A DNA stretch of 64,000 nt, from NCBI GenBank assembly GCA_037962975.1, contig CM075676.1, positions 45,308,001 through 45,372,000 on the forward strand. Reading direction: 5' to 3'. Position numbers and translations under genes: made by a program. The notes under the pieces were generated by a model. The model worked only from the letters and a program-made list of their open reading frames with translations. It did not search any database and was not told where the DNA came from. The stretch is from Clitoria ternatea. Lineage: Eukaryota > Streptophyta > Magnoliopsida > Fabales > Fabaceae. Shown in pieces: positions 34,663 through 45,741 of the stretch (its first letter is position 1; each line of letters opens with the position of its first letter).

Positions 34663-36603
34663 TCAGCCGTTCCTAGCTCGGGCAATCATGGCCCTCATCT
34701 CACAAAGCCTTTTCCTACAATAGTCCAGGAAGGTTACAATGTCCTTTGGGGTAGTAAGGGGATTAACCATCTCTTCAGCCTGCTTGAGTAGCCATGGAAG
34801 GTCTTCTAGAGTCCCATTGGCCAAATACGCCAAGTGGGCAAAGCGGTTCATCCATGAATGAATGACCTTGTCCTGCTGTGCTGTTTTGGCTTCCAAGGTG
34901 CGTATAGCCTCCTGACAGTCTTGCTCTATTTCCATGGCATGTCGACGCTCGCCATTTATTTCATGTTGGCAAGCTTCTACCACCTCGTTGAGTTGACGCT
35001 CCAGCCTGTGAATTTGTGACTGTAATAATTCCTTTTGCACCAGGGCGCTTCGCTCATCCTCCTTGGCCTTTGCCAACATATCCCTCAAAAGCTGTTTATC
35101 AGCTAGAATGGTGTCCCTCTGACGACTCTTCATTTTCAGTTGCGAGTTGGCCGCTCGGAGGCATTGGTCTTGTTTTCTCATATGATCCCTTTCAGCTTTT
35201 CGCTTCTTCCCTACCTCTTCGATGGTTCGCTTGCTTTCTAAGTTCTCCCTTTTCTGAAGGGCACATTCTTGTTGAGACTTAAGTAATTCTTCTTCTAGCT
35301 TTTTGTTTCTTGCAGTCAATTCTTCTATCTTGACTCTCATGGCTTTTGTTACTTTATCTTCAAAGATGGGTCGGGGAATAGGTGCGCTTGTTGGGAGATA
35401 GGAGGGACCCTTGAACGGCAGCTTGACTATGGATACCCTATTTAGGACCCACTGATGATATTCCTCTTTTACAGCATGACTTTGGACCCCTAACTCTTTT
35501 CTTTTCTTGTGTACTTTCTTCCAAGCCTCTGCTATGTTCCGAACGGCATAGGTGTAGTCTCCTTTGGCATAGTAGAAAACAAAGGGAGTGAGCGACTCCT
35601 CGTCAGGTGGCCCGAGTAGCGGGTAAGCTAACTGGCGCTTGGCGATGATAGGGTTATAATTGATGCATCCCTGAGTGCCCATGATGGGAACATTCGGGTG
35701 GTTTCCACAGTGATGGATTATGCTATCAACTTTCAACCAATGCGGATACCATCTTACCTTTTCAGCTGTGAGTCCCACCAGATGATTGGCCCATTCACGC
35801 CCATTCTTTGTCGCTAACTGGCACGATTTCAGATCAGAAACAGGGCAGTCAACTTTGCCGACTTGGTTAAAGACATGTGACGTAAGCCACACATATAAAG
35901 CTGGCAGGCAATAGATGATCCTTTTCCCGCCTTGTGTATGGCAGAAATCCATAGTGCAGTAGACATTTGCCAAAATAGCAGTGACGGGGTTTTCCAATTT
36001 GAATTTTCGAGCTAGGAAGACGTCAATAGCCTCGTAGTCCACATAATTGTCTATGTTTGGGAATAACACGACGCCATAAATAGTAAGAGCCAAAGTGTCC
36101 ATGAAGGTATCCCAATCTTCTTTTTCAGCTAGAAAGTGCATGTGTTTTTCAAGGTACTCCCGAGCGAACCCCGGGGTCTGATTTCTGCTTAATTGTGCCC
36201 CTTTCAACACCTCTGGGCCAATTTTTAAGACACGAGCAACATAAGCGATATTTGCTTGATGCTCTAGATGACGGTAAGGCGTTTGTCCTTCTAGAGACAT
36301 CCCCAAAATCCGCTCAAATTCCTCAATAGACGGAGCTAACTGGAAATCCCGAAATGTGAAACAGCGAAGAGGTGGGTCATAAAACTGAGACAATGCGGTG
36401 ATCGCCTCAACTTGTACTTCGACTTCCAACAACTTCAAAATCTTTCCATATTTCCGGGCGAGAGCCATCTTTTGAGTCAAATTCAATTTCTCACCCAGCG
36501 CCTGTAAACTAGCTGTGTCGACCTTCTTTGCCTTAACATGCAGTAGCTTTCTCAACTCAGTTACACTTGTATCACAACTACCTGACCCCATGTTAATTTC
36601 CAT
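34663..36603 (-). CDS. Ogre ORF1 protein, 646 aa, function unknown
   Basis: Uninterrupted reading frame with ATG at 36,603, the first gene after the leader. Residues about 1-400 form a globular region resembling the plant domain catalogued as DUF7745, related to plant-mobile-domain folds (recognised from family memory). Residues about 410-590 are highly charged, rich in Glu, Lys, Gln and Leu, and predict a long coiled coil (for example KIEELTARNKKLEEELLKSQ). The last 60 residues are again globular. ORF1 upstream of gag is the hallmark of Ogre elements, and its role is not known. Unlike gag, pro and pol in this copy, it has no stop or frameshift. Confidence 0.9.
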   Translation of the reverse strand: MEINMGSGSCDTSVTELRKLLHVKAKKVDTASLQALGEKLNLTQKMALARKYGKILKLLEVEVQVEAITALSQFYDPPLRCFTFRDFQLAPSIEEFERILGMSLEGQTPYRHLEHQANIAYVARVLKIGPEVLKGAQLSRNQTPGFAREYLEKHMHFLAEKEDWDTFMDTLALTIYGVVLFPNIDNYVDYEAIDVFLARKFKLENPVTAILANVYCTMDFCHTQGGKRIIYCLPALYVWLTSHVFNQVGKVDCPVSDLKSCQLATKNGREWANHLVGLTAEKVRWYPHWLKVDSIIHHCGNHPNVPIMGTQGCINYNPIIAKRQLAYPLLGPPDEESLTPFVFYYAKGDYTYAVRNIAEAWKKVHKKRKELGVQSHAVKEEYHQWVLNRVSIVKLPFKGPSYLPTSAPIPRPIFEDKVTKAMRVKIEELTARNKKLEEELLKSQQECALQKRENLESKRTIEEVGKKRKAERDHMRKQDQCLRAANSQLKMKSRQRDTILADKQLLRDMLAKAKEDERSALVQKELLQSQIHRLERQLNEVVEACQHEINGERRHAMEIEQDCQEAIRTLEAKTAQQDKVIHSWMNRFAHLAYLANGTLEDLPWLLKQAEEMVNPLTTPKDIVTFLDYCRKRLCEMRAMIARARNG

Positions 36604-37585
36604 TTTTCACTCGAAGATATTCGCCTAGCTCTGAATAGCTTCCTGCAAGAACACAAAGGAAGTGAAATCAGTCATTGGTAAAGGACGTGTTTCGTAAATC
36701 GATACTCCCTTTAGCAACTTTTAGAAAACAATTTTATAATCAGGAAGTAACGATTGACAAAACTCGTGACAAACCGAGAGCCCTATGGGTTACGGACCTT
36801 CCGATCGTCATCAACTCTTTTTTTTGGACTTTTTTTTTGACGACACAGAAATCCCATAACTCAGGACCCAAAGACTTTAATGAAATGACTCTTTGCCCAA
36901 TCAAAGGATCACTAGTTTTTTTTAAAAAAAAAAGAAGCAATCCTTTGAACTGGTAAGTGGTCCAACAATTTGGATTAAAAGGGAGAGCGAGAAGGAGAAA
37001 AGGTATAGGAAAAGTCCGCCCCTTGTGGCCTAAAATGGGTTTTTCTGAAGGCCTTCTATCGGTTCTAGGGCTTATCTAACAGTGATATCTCACGATAGGT
37101 GGCTTACACTACTGTCTAAAGGTCACTAGAGCCAAGATCCTACTTATGATGTTGACCACAACAGTAGGAAGTCTACTAGGTGTGGGCATCATAAATAAGT
37201 CGAACTCTAGCTGAGGTTCTCACGATAGCCAGACAGGAAGTACATCCCAAATGACACCGCTACCAACCTCCCCTAATCTTAAATTTTATTTGGGCCCGGG
37301 TATAGGGTCCCGCTCAAAAGTGTGTGCAAATTATGAGTGTAGTGTGTGAAAGGGGCGTCCAATACCTTTACCTTACCAATCCTTCACAAAGAACAAACAC
37401 AGTACAATAAAACAGAGTCGTCTACCCTAGGGTTCAACAACATACAGGCATAACAAAACATAGATGACAAAATATAAACAGAAACCATATACAAATATTG
37501 ACAAAAAAAAATAAAGGAAGAAGTTAAGTAATTAACAGGCTATTTAAAGTAAGTGCTATCAATTTGATTGGCTTGACTCTCTAAG
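36604..37585 (-). other. Untranslated leader of the Ogre-like element
   Basis: About 1 kb between primer site and ORF1 without a convincing coding frame. It includes T8-T9 runs near 36,821-36,838. Confidence 0.7.
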
Positions 37586-37603
37586 TCCCCAGTGGAGTCG
37601 CCA
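37586..37603 (-). promoter_or_regulatory. Primer-binding site of the Ogre-like element
   Basis: In element sense TGGCGACTCCACTGGGGA starts two bases after the 5' LTR. Its complement ends in GTCGCCA, a tRNA 3' end with CCA. Ogre elements typically use tRNA-Arg, which is my inference for this site. Confidence 0.9.
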
Positions 37604-37605
37604 TC

Positions 37606-40285
37606 TGTCGCGACCGGGATCGCGGCGGCGCGGCCGACCCTCAAAACGATTTTAAAAAATAAAACAGGGAGTCGCCACCAATATTTTAAGGATAAAATAT
37701 CGGGAAAACCTTTCGTTAAAGCACTGGTTATAAAAATAAAATTCTAAGTTCGGGAGTCGAATTACAGGTGAGGAAGGTATTAGCACTTCACAACTGTCCG
37801 TTATAAAACGGTTACCCCAAATTGATAGCACGCACTTCAAAATAGCCCATAAATTATTTTTAACTTCTTTTTAAGAAAAAAGAAATACACGAAACAACTA
37901 AGCGAACGCAAACAGACAGAACAAACCAAACAGTGACAACAAAACAGCGACAGAAAGAAATTTGACTAAACAGTGACAGAAAAGAGAAAACAGAGTAAGA
38001 GTGAAGATTAACAGGACGTCTCGTCCAAATTAACCTTAACTGATACATAAACAATTCGAAGATTAAAATAAAATTGAATAACATGGAGTATAATAAAGTG
38101 GATTAAAACTGAAGATTAACAGGACGTCTCATCCAAATTAACCTTATTTTTAAGGAAACATTATTTAAATAAAATATTAAAAATATGTGGTCAACAAGAC
38201 GTCGCGTCTAAATTAACCTCATTCTTAAGGAAAATACTATTTACATAAAATATTAAAAAAACACAAGAACACGAGATTAACAAGACGTCGCGTCTAAATT
38301 AACCTCATTTTAAGAAAGTTATTATTTAAAATAAAATATTAAGAGTATGAGATTAACAAGACGTCTCGTCTAAATTAACCTCATTTTAAACAAATTATTA
38401 TAAAATATTAAATAGGTAAAATAAATTGAGACAATAACAAAGGCATAAAAAATAAACGAAGGAAAGTGGGCCCGACGGGAATTGACTCCCGCTCCTACGT
38501 ATTCTCAAGCTTTTGAGAAATCAGGGTTACGTAGTTCTTTAAGGGATATATTCGAGAAAAATATTTAAAATTATTTTTAAAGTTTTATAAATTGATTCGA
38601 TTTTTAATAATAAAAAGAAATTTATGAGGAAGGGAAAATACAAAGCGAAGTACTTCGCACGTGCATAAACCTTCGAAAGCTTACAATGCAAATGTAGGCA
38701 AAAGTAATTTTGCATGACATTGCCCATAAGATTCTAAAAATAATTTATTCTAAAAAAAACACATATATAATATTTAATTATTAAAAACAAAAATATGAAA
38801 AATATTCAATATTTATTCTAAGAAGCATTTTTTAGATTTTTGGTATAAAAAAAGAAAAACTAATTTTTATTTTAAGAAGAAATGTTTAAATCTTAATATT
38901 TTTATTTTTATTTTTAAAAATTATCATAAAAAGAACCATTTAGAAAAGATATTTATTTTTTCTTAAAAAAAATATTTTTTTGGTTTTTAGCAAAAGGAAT
39001 TATATTTTTTTTAAAAGGAAAGAGATATTTAATTTGATATTTTAAATTTTTGATTTAAAGTGACTAAAAACTATTTATTAGTTTTGTTATTCATAAAGAA
39101 ATTATTTTTATTACTTTATTATTCCTAAAATAGAAAAGGGAATATTTTATTTTATTTCAACATAAATAAATAAAAACATTCTTTTTGATTAAAAAAATTT
39201 TAGAAATAAATCAAAACACCTTTTTATTAAAAAAAATTTGTTTGCAAAAATTGGATCTTAAGCTATTTGGGCTTCAGATTTGCTGAAGCCCATTACCTAC
39301 ATAAAAAACAAATAAACAACAACAAGACAAAATAAAAAAGAAAATTTTTAAAGAAATTTGGGCCTCACTATTTGAGGCCCAACAAAAAAAACTAAACCTA
39401 CCCTAAGTAAAGAAAAGAGAAAAAAAAGAAGAAGAGGAAAAGAGAAAAGGGGGGGGGGGGGGGGGGCGGCGGTGCAGGCAGAGAGAGGAGGGAAGTGAGT
39501 TAGGGAGAGGGAGAATGGGATTGAGAGGGGAAGAGGGAGAGAGAGTGAAGCCGAGAGAGTGAGGGGCCAGGCCGAGAGGGAGAGGGACGTCGGAGGGGGA
39601 GAGGCCGACAGAGTGGGAGAGGGTGAGAGAGAGGGAGAGCGACGGAGCGAGAGAGAGTGGGAGATTAGAAGGAGAGAGCGAACCAGAGGAAGGGAGACCG
39701 AAGTGGTGGCCGGCGGTGGAGCAGAGGAGTGACCGGCGTGGGGTGATCGGAGAAGATGACCGGAGTTGCTCCCCTCTCTTTTCTTCTCCTTTGTTGTCAC
39801 TGATTTTTGGTGTTTTTGATTGGTTTTTTTTTTGGGCTGTTGGCTGTTGGGTTCTTAATTCTGTGAGTTTGATGGTGGTGAGGAGGGTGGATGATGAATC
39901 CTTGAGAGGAGCTGTTGGAGGTGATTCTCCGTCCCGGTTCCTGTTTTCTGTTTTTTGTTTGAGGAAGCAGATGAAAAGAATGAGGATGAGGCCACCGTAA
40001 CCCTCTCAATCTTCCCCCCGCCCTTAAATTCAAATTGGTTGTCGTTTTTTTTCTTCTGTTGTTGATGGGTGTTATTATTATTTTATGAAAGGTATTTCTT
40101 GAACCCTTCACTGTTCCCTTTCAGGCCATCCCATGCTTATTGGAACCGGGACCTGCTGTTGGGGAGTGGAGTTTGTTCTGGCGTGGCAGACCAAAGAGGA
40201 TGGGAGGGGATTCTTTTTCATTTTTAGTGAAGTAGAAATAAAAAATTGATTATCAGAAAAATAAAATTCAAAATTGGTGTTTACA
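37606..40285 (-). repeat. 5' LTR of the Ogre-like element (2,680 bp)
   Basis: Near-identical to 21,904-24,571. The clearest difference is a run of 18 G at 39,449-39,466, where the other LTR has 7 (23,749-23,755). GGAGTCGCCA at 37,678-37,687 (21,966-21,975 in the other LTR) repeats the first 10 bases of the primer-binding site. Confidence 0.95.
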
Positions 40286-40290
40286 GAGGG

Positions 40291-42318
40291 GAACAGATTC
40301 GACATGTTTATCTCTGGGTGTTTAGCCAGATTGGAATCCTTCTTCGCATAGCAAACACCCTCTGAAAATAAAGCAAAAACAACGACGTCATGAACACGAC
40401 GATGTTGCAAGAAAAATGAACAAGAAAATAAAATGCAATGAATCCAATCGCACAATGCAAACAAAATTCATTTGGTTCTGTACGAAAGTGAAACGGATCT
40501 TGTTAACAAATGGCAACTAATCGCAACCAAAGGATTTTCACTCAAGATGGTAAAAAGATCGTGCAACTCACTTTTATTGGCCCATTTTTGGGTCAAAGTG
40601 GTATGATGTTGAATTTGTTAATTGGGTTTGATGCATAGTGATTCCTCTTAAATGCCGAGGATTCATTCCATCCCTTTTTGGTTCAATTACCCAAATGGAA
40701 CCTCAATTGAAGCTTTATTTCAAAACAATGTCAAACTATGTGAAGAAGCCAATTGCCAAAAAATGATCTGAAATCCATTTAGGACTTTATGATCGAAATT
40801 GGGAGAGTGAAGATGGAGTGGAATCCTTAAGTTTAAAAATGAGTTGGACTCCAACTCAATAAATGAATTTAATACATTAAATTTTCTATTTGGTAATTAA
40901 TTAAGGAAAATAGAATTGTAAAAATGAATTTTTTTAATAATTAATATTGATGATTTAAGCCATGCAGCAACATGTGTATGTATCTTATTGGGCCACGTAA
41001 AAAGAGTATTTATACCTTGTTAACATTAGTTGCAATAGCAAACACCATAATTTTATCAATAGTCCCCTGACCAAAAATAAAACTCCACTACAAAATGATT
41101 AATAAATATAGAAACAGTTCGAGCCTCTTAACCAGCACCTTAGAGATCAAGTTCAGCGCAAATATTTTTTTATCAGGAAACAAAAATCATGATATAAATA
41201 AAGCAGCAAAACGCATCCGTCAAATAACTCAAACAGTTAAGAGTCATTCTGAATAGCGGGTCAAGCTCCTGCAATCCCTCTCCCCTAAACAAAAAAAATA
41301 AAGCAGCAAAAGAGTCACCCCATTTATATTATATTCCTAGTACGTGTAAAGTCCAGCCAAAATATTAATTTACGTTGTTTGTCGGAGAATAAAGTTCGCA
41401 ATTACATTTTTCTTATATATATATATATATAATTCTTTATTTTATTTATCAAATCGCCCATTTGTTTCAGAAATTTTTTATTTTTTAAAATTATAAGATA
41501 AGGTGTATAAACTATTATAAAAATTAAAAAGTTAACGCGGGCCAAGTCAGAAGGAAGTGGGAAGTGGCCATGTGATGGCAGGTCATCAGTCAGAATGGAC
41601 CCAAGCTTTCCTGTGCTGCACGCCACCACATTGCATACATTACATACCTCTACGTATTTATCATTTATAAGAAATAATTATGTTAAACCCATAATTATGG
41701 TCAAAGTGTGGAAATAGTGGAATTAACTCTTTCAAAACAATTTTTTTTAATAAGATTGGAACTTAAGATTTTAGTTAAGAAGTAAATATATATTAGGAAT
41801 TTAATATCTTCTAGAATGAAATTTATGATCTTCATTCTTTTGATGGGACATGTGCTCAATCGGGCACCACCAGATCTCCAAAATGAATGTCTTCATGTTA
41901 AAATATGGGTTCTTCACGCTATCGATTATCCAAAGGAGTTTATATGATCATTTGGGTGACGTTAAAATTGATCAAAATAATTGGACGTAAAAGCTACGCT
42001 TAATACTTTTAAATAGATTCACATTTGCCTCATGTTGATGTGAATCCAAATACGTATTTGTGATTCTAACACCAGTATAACTAACAAGGCTCGCGGTAAC
42101 ATTTGAATCTTTACATTATAAGTAAAAATATTACTTGCTTTGAGATTAATAACACACCTGAAATAAATCTTTCGAGTGTGGAGATAATGTTTTAAACAAT
42201 GAGTAGAGTGTTAAAATTGAGTTTAAGTGTCGGAGTAGACCAACCTGCAAAATTGGAATTTGGTCAAGGCTTCTTTTTTGTTTTTGCTATGGGGCTTTCT
42301 GGTTTTCTAAAATAAATA

Positions 42319-42365
<47 letters not shown>

Positions 42366-42719
42366 AACTTGTCAAAATTCATTGATCGATGTGGGTTAAA
42401 CCTGAGTAAAAAATTAGTATGTTTAAACATAAGCGGTTCTTTTTTAACTATGTCTACAAAGACTTTTTGCCTCATACCTAAATAGTTCAAGTAACATATC
42501 TTATCATGAGTCTTTAGACTAATAAAAAATGTAATAACCATGTTGAAAATGTAAGATTCAACATTTCATATACTTATTCCAAACATAGAGTTTAAACTAT
42601 TTCATGAATGTTGGGCCGGTTTTGAGCCTTGAAAGTAAGGGTAATGACTCAGAGTTTATTATTAATAGAGGTCTAAAATAAATAATTTTTAGCTTTTGTA
42701 AAAAAAATCAATAAATTTC
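40291..42719. other. Gene-free stretch right of the Ogre insertion
   Basis: No coding sequence recognised. TA microsatellites lie at about 41,412-41,431 and 42,321-42,361. Confidence 0.5.
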
Positions 42720-42727
42720 AATGTAAC

Positions 42728-42790
42728 TTGAATAGTCTAGTGGTAAGGTTATACAAATTTTGCCTAAGGGTCTTTAGTTTGATCGTGCAC
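42728..42790 (+). other. tRNA-like segment, possible SINE head
   Basis: TAGTCTAGTGG (42,733-42,743) fits the pol III A box TRGYNNANNNGG. GTTTGATCG (42,777-42,785) resembles a B box (GWTCRANNC) with two mismatches, at fitting distance. No clear 3' tail or duplication was found, so this is tentative. Confidence 0.3.
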
Positions 42791-43179
42791 TAGTTCTAAA
42801 TTTTTTAATTAAATGTTTTCATGTAATACGTAAAATTTATATTACAGTCAAATTACTTGTTAATTAAGTTATAATTTATGTTGTTATATAAATTATTTAG
42901 GAACTTTATTCATGTTTATATCAATTACTTTGTTGATTTTTATGTTTATAGGGTCTTAATTTTTATTTTTTTTAGGCATTGTCAATTGTTTAATTCTTTT
43001 TTTATATTTTAATGTTAGAAATTTTAAATTTTTAATAGTTATTACTAATTGATTGATTGTTTCGATTTTTATTTGGATATTTTAATTGAAAAGAGGCTTA
43101 GATACTTGTACACATTTCTCATATGTCTATTATTCTAGAAAGTAAGTAATGATGAGACTAACGATAGAAAATGATTAGT

Positions 43180-43721
43180 TTATTCCAAACATGTTGATAG
43201 AGTATATTGTTTTTGTTGTAGTAAGTTTGGATTATGACTTTTTAATAAATTACAAGATGTGTTAAAGTCTCTTTGATCTTAATATTGATGATATGAGGGG
43301 TCAAGGTTATAATAATGGTTCTAATATGAAAGAAAAGCACCAAGGAGTTCAAATGTGATTTCTTGAAATAAATTCGAGAGCATTATATATACCTTGTGCT
43401 TGTTATAGTCTTAATCTTACTCTTAGTGATATGACACATTCTTGTGTTACATATCTGTTTCTTTTTTTGGAATTGTTCAATGCATATATTCATTATTTTC
43501 AAGTTCACCAAAAAGATGAAAATTTTTTGTTGATTGTGTTCCTGGGTCAACCGTGAAATCTTTGTCTAATACCCGATGGGAGAGTCAAATTAAAAGTATT
43601 AAAGCTATCATATTTCAAGCTCCCTAAATAAGAGTTGCTTTGTTAGAATTACATAAATTTTGTGATGATGCTGGATCAAAAAGTGAAATTGGGAGATTGA
43701 CTAATAAACTTGAGAACTTTA
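43180..43721 (+). pseudogene. hAT-type transposase pseudogene, 5' part
   Basis: Conceptual translation with stops and frameshifts resembles plant hAT transposase relatives annotated as TTF-type zinc finger / DUF4371 proteins. Recognisable stretches include GYNNGSNMKEKHQGVQ and PCACYSLNLTLSDM. A large internal deletion removes most of the region before LNIDDMRGQGYNN. It stops at the TTA duplicated by the Harbinger insertion and resumes at 49,667 in the same reading register. Confidence 0.8.
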
Positions 43722-44116
43722 TGCCGCGTTTAGTTACAGAAAATTATTCTACTTTTCTGATAAAAGTTTTCCGCTTGTTTTCTAAAATTTTCATCTCCTG
43801 GAATAACTAGAAAAATTTTGAAAACTCGTTTAGATAATGGGACACTTTTCTAATTTGAAAAACTAGAAAACTAGAAAAGTTGTTCAAGTACATTCAGTTT
43901 TCTAAATTTTTTTCAAACATTCTTTAATTAAAATTAATTGAGACATATTATATATATATATATATATATTATTTATGACAATATTGTATAGTACATGACA
44001 ATATAAATTATAATTAAAATTTAAAGTAATATTAAAATTAAAGTAATATTAAAATTATGATAAAAATTTAAAATAATATTAAAGTAATATTTCAAAATAG
44101 TTACAATGAATCAAAT

Positions 44117-45539
44117 TTATTGCCTTCGGTGACGAGTCACATTGTAGTTATTCCATAAGCTATTAGCAATTGATTCCCGTAACTGAATCATTGCATTGTT
44201 ATCAGTCATGTCTACAACAAAACCTTCTTGGATGGTGGTGGAAGTTTCATTTGAAAGTTCTAAATAGTCTTCCCCATACATTGTAAATAAATTATCAGCC
44301 CTATCTTCCATCCTAATATAGTTATGCAATGCACAACATGCATGTGGAATCAACATTTGACGCCGCAACGGATAATTTGGTATATCTTTCAGAATATGAA
44401 ATCTAGCCTTTAGAACACCAAATGTGCGCTCTATAACATTACGAACTCATGAGTGTACGTAATTGAACAATTCTTCTTTTCCTCTCATTCCTCCACCACG
44501 TTGAAAATCACTACGATGGTATCGTTCACCTCGATAAGGGGCCAAAAACCCTTTTACATTGGGATAACCACTATCTACGACATAGAAATGATCTATAAAA
44601 AAAATAAAGATAAGTTAGTTAATGAATTCAAGTTACTATTGTAATATATTTTCATATAATAAAGAGTCATACCATTGGTAGGTATAGGAAATTTGTTTGT
44701 AGTTCTATATACTGCATCTGCAAATACGCGGGAATCATTAGCTGTTCCTTCCCAACCAGTATAGACAAATGTGAACATCATATCATGTGAGCAAACACCC
44801 ATGACATTTTGGGTGACAAGAACTGCTTTCCTTCCACGAAAAGACTTCTGTTTACGTGCTGGTGCCCATGCTGCCACATGAGTTCCATCAATGGCACCAA
44901 TGCAATTCTAAAATGAAAAAAAAATTATATTTAAACTAATTTAGAATGAAATTAAAGAAGTTCAAAGTAGTAATCATATTATACCTTGAAGTATGGATAC
45001 CATCTAGGATTTCCTAGAATTTCTGGTTGAACTTCACCTCGATCAACAGGTCTAATTACAGTTGTACCAAATGCCTTTAATGCTCTTAACACCTTTTTAA
45101 ACCACACATGAGTTGTTCCAGTTGAATGTTGAAATCGATCACTGACTAGTCTTTGTCTTGTGCCATGACACAAGATCCTTAATCCCATTGCCAAACCCTC
45201 CTCTACGCTAACATTTCTTGAATCATTTAATAGATTTAACATCTTCAACCTATCGCATAAATTTAAAAACACATGTGGCTTCATGCGAAATGATTCATAG
45301 CATTGTGAAGGGTTTCCACACAATATTTCTCTTATATATTGTTTTCCACTAAGCATTGATGTCCTACAAGGAACTCTATCAACAAAGGTACGAGTATGTT
45401 CCTTCAAGAATAAAAAAAACATCATATCCATTTCCATATCCATATCAGATTCTTCATCTGAGCTGTGACTATTATTTGATGAATCTGACATAACATGCAC
45501 ATCCATATCTAACTCTGTGGAACAACGAATTTCTATCAC
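44117..45539 (-). pseudogene. Harbinger DDE transposase, three exons, one internal stop
   Basis: Catalyses excision and insertion. Exons by splice signals and frame: 45,539-44,985; 44,907-44,673; 44,592-44,117 (donors AAG/GTATAA and G/GTATGA; acceptors TTTTAG and TTATAG). All joins keep frame, giving 422 codons including the stop. Exon 1 has the N-terminal Harbinger region (NVSVEEGLAMGLRIL, RFQHSTGTTHVWF). The DDE triad is in GAIDGTH (exon 2), VVDSGYP and VIERTFG (exon 3). A TGA at 44,449-44,447 in exon 3, before the catalytic Glu, truncates the product, so this copy is probably inactive. The start could lie in an earlier exon. Confidence 0.9.
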
Positions 45540-45741
45540 AATTAATGTTATAAACTAAGTAAATATAACCATATACATAATAATGCTCAGTGTTTTAATG
45601 TACTGATAAAACATTCATAAGTAGTAAATCCAAAAAATTATCATAAATAATTCAACTCACGTGCTAACATTCATAAGTCAAGAAGAAAATTCTAAAAATT
45701 ATTAAAAATAACTCCTAAAAATTAATTGTAACGTAAAAACA

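Larger units (their letters stand above)
21904..40285 (-). mobile_element. Complete Ogre/Tat-type Ty3-gypsy retrotransposon, 18.4 kb
   Basis: Two LTRs of about 2.67 kb begin TGTCGCGACC and end TTTACA on the plus strand. The element is bounded by the 5-bp duplication GAGGG (21,899-21,903 and 40,286-40,290). Genes lie on the minus strand: primer site, ORF1, gag, protease, intron, RT, two RNase H domains, integrase, long repeat-rich 3' UTR, polypurine tract. The extra ORF1 upstream of gag, the protease-RT intron and the dual RNase H mark the Ogre branch of Tat. The LTRs are nearly identical, so the insertion is recent, yet the coding region is already broken at several sites. Confidence 0.97.
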
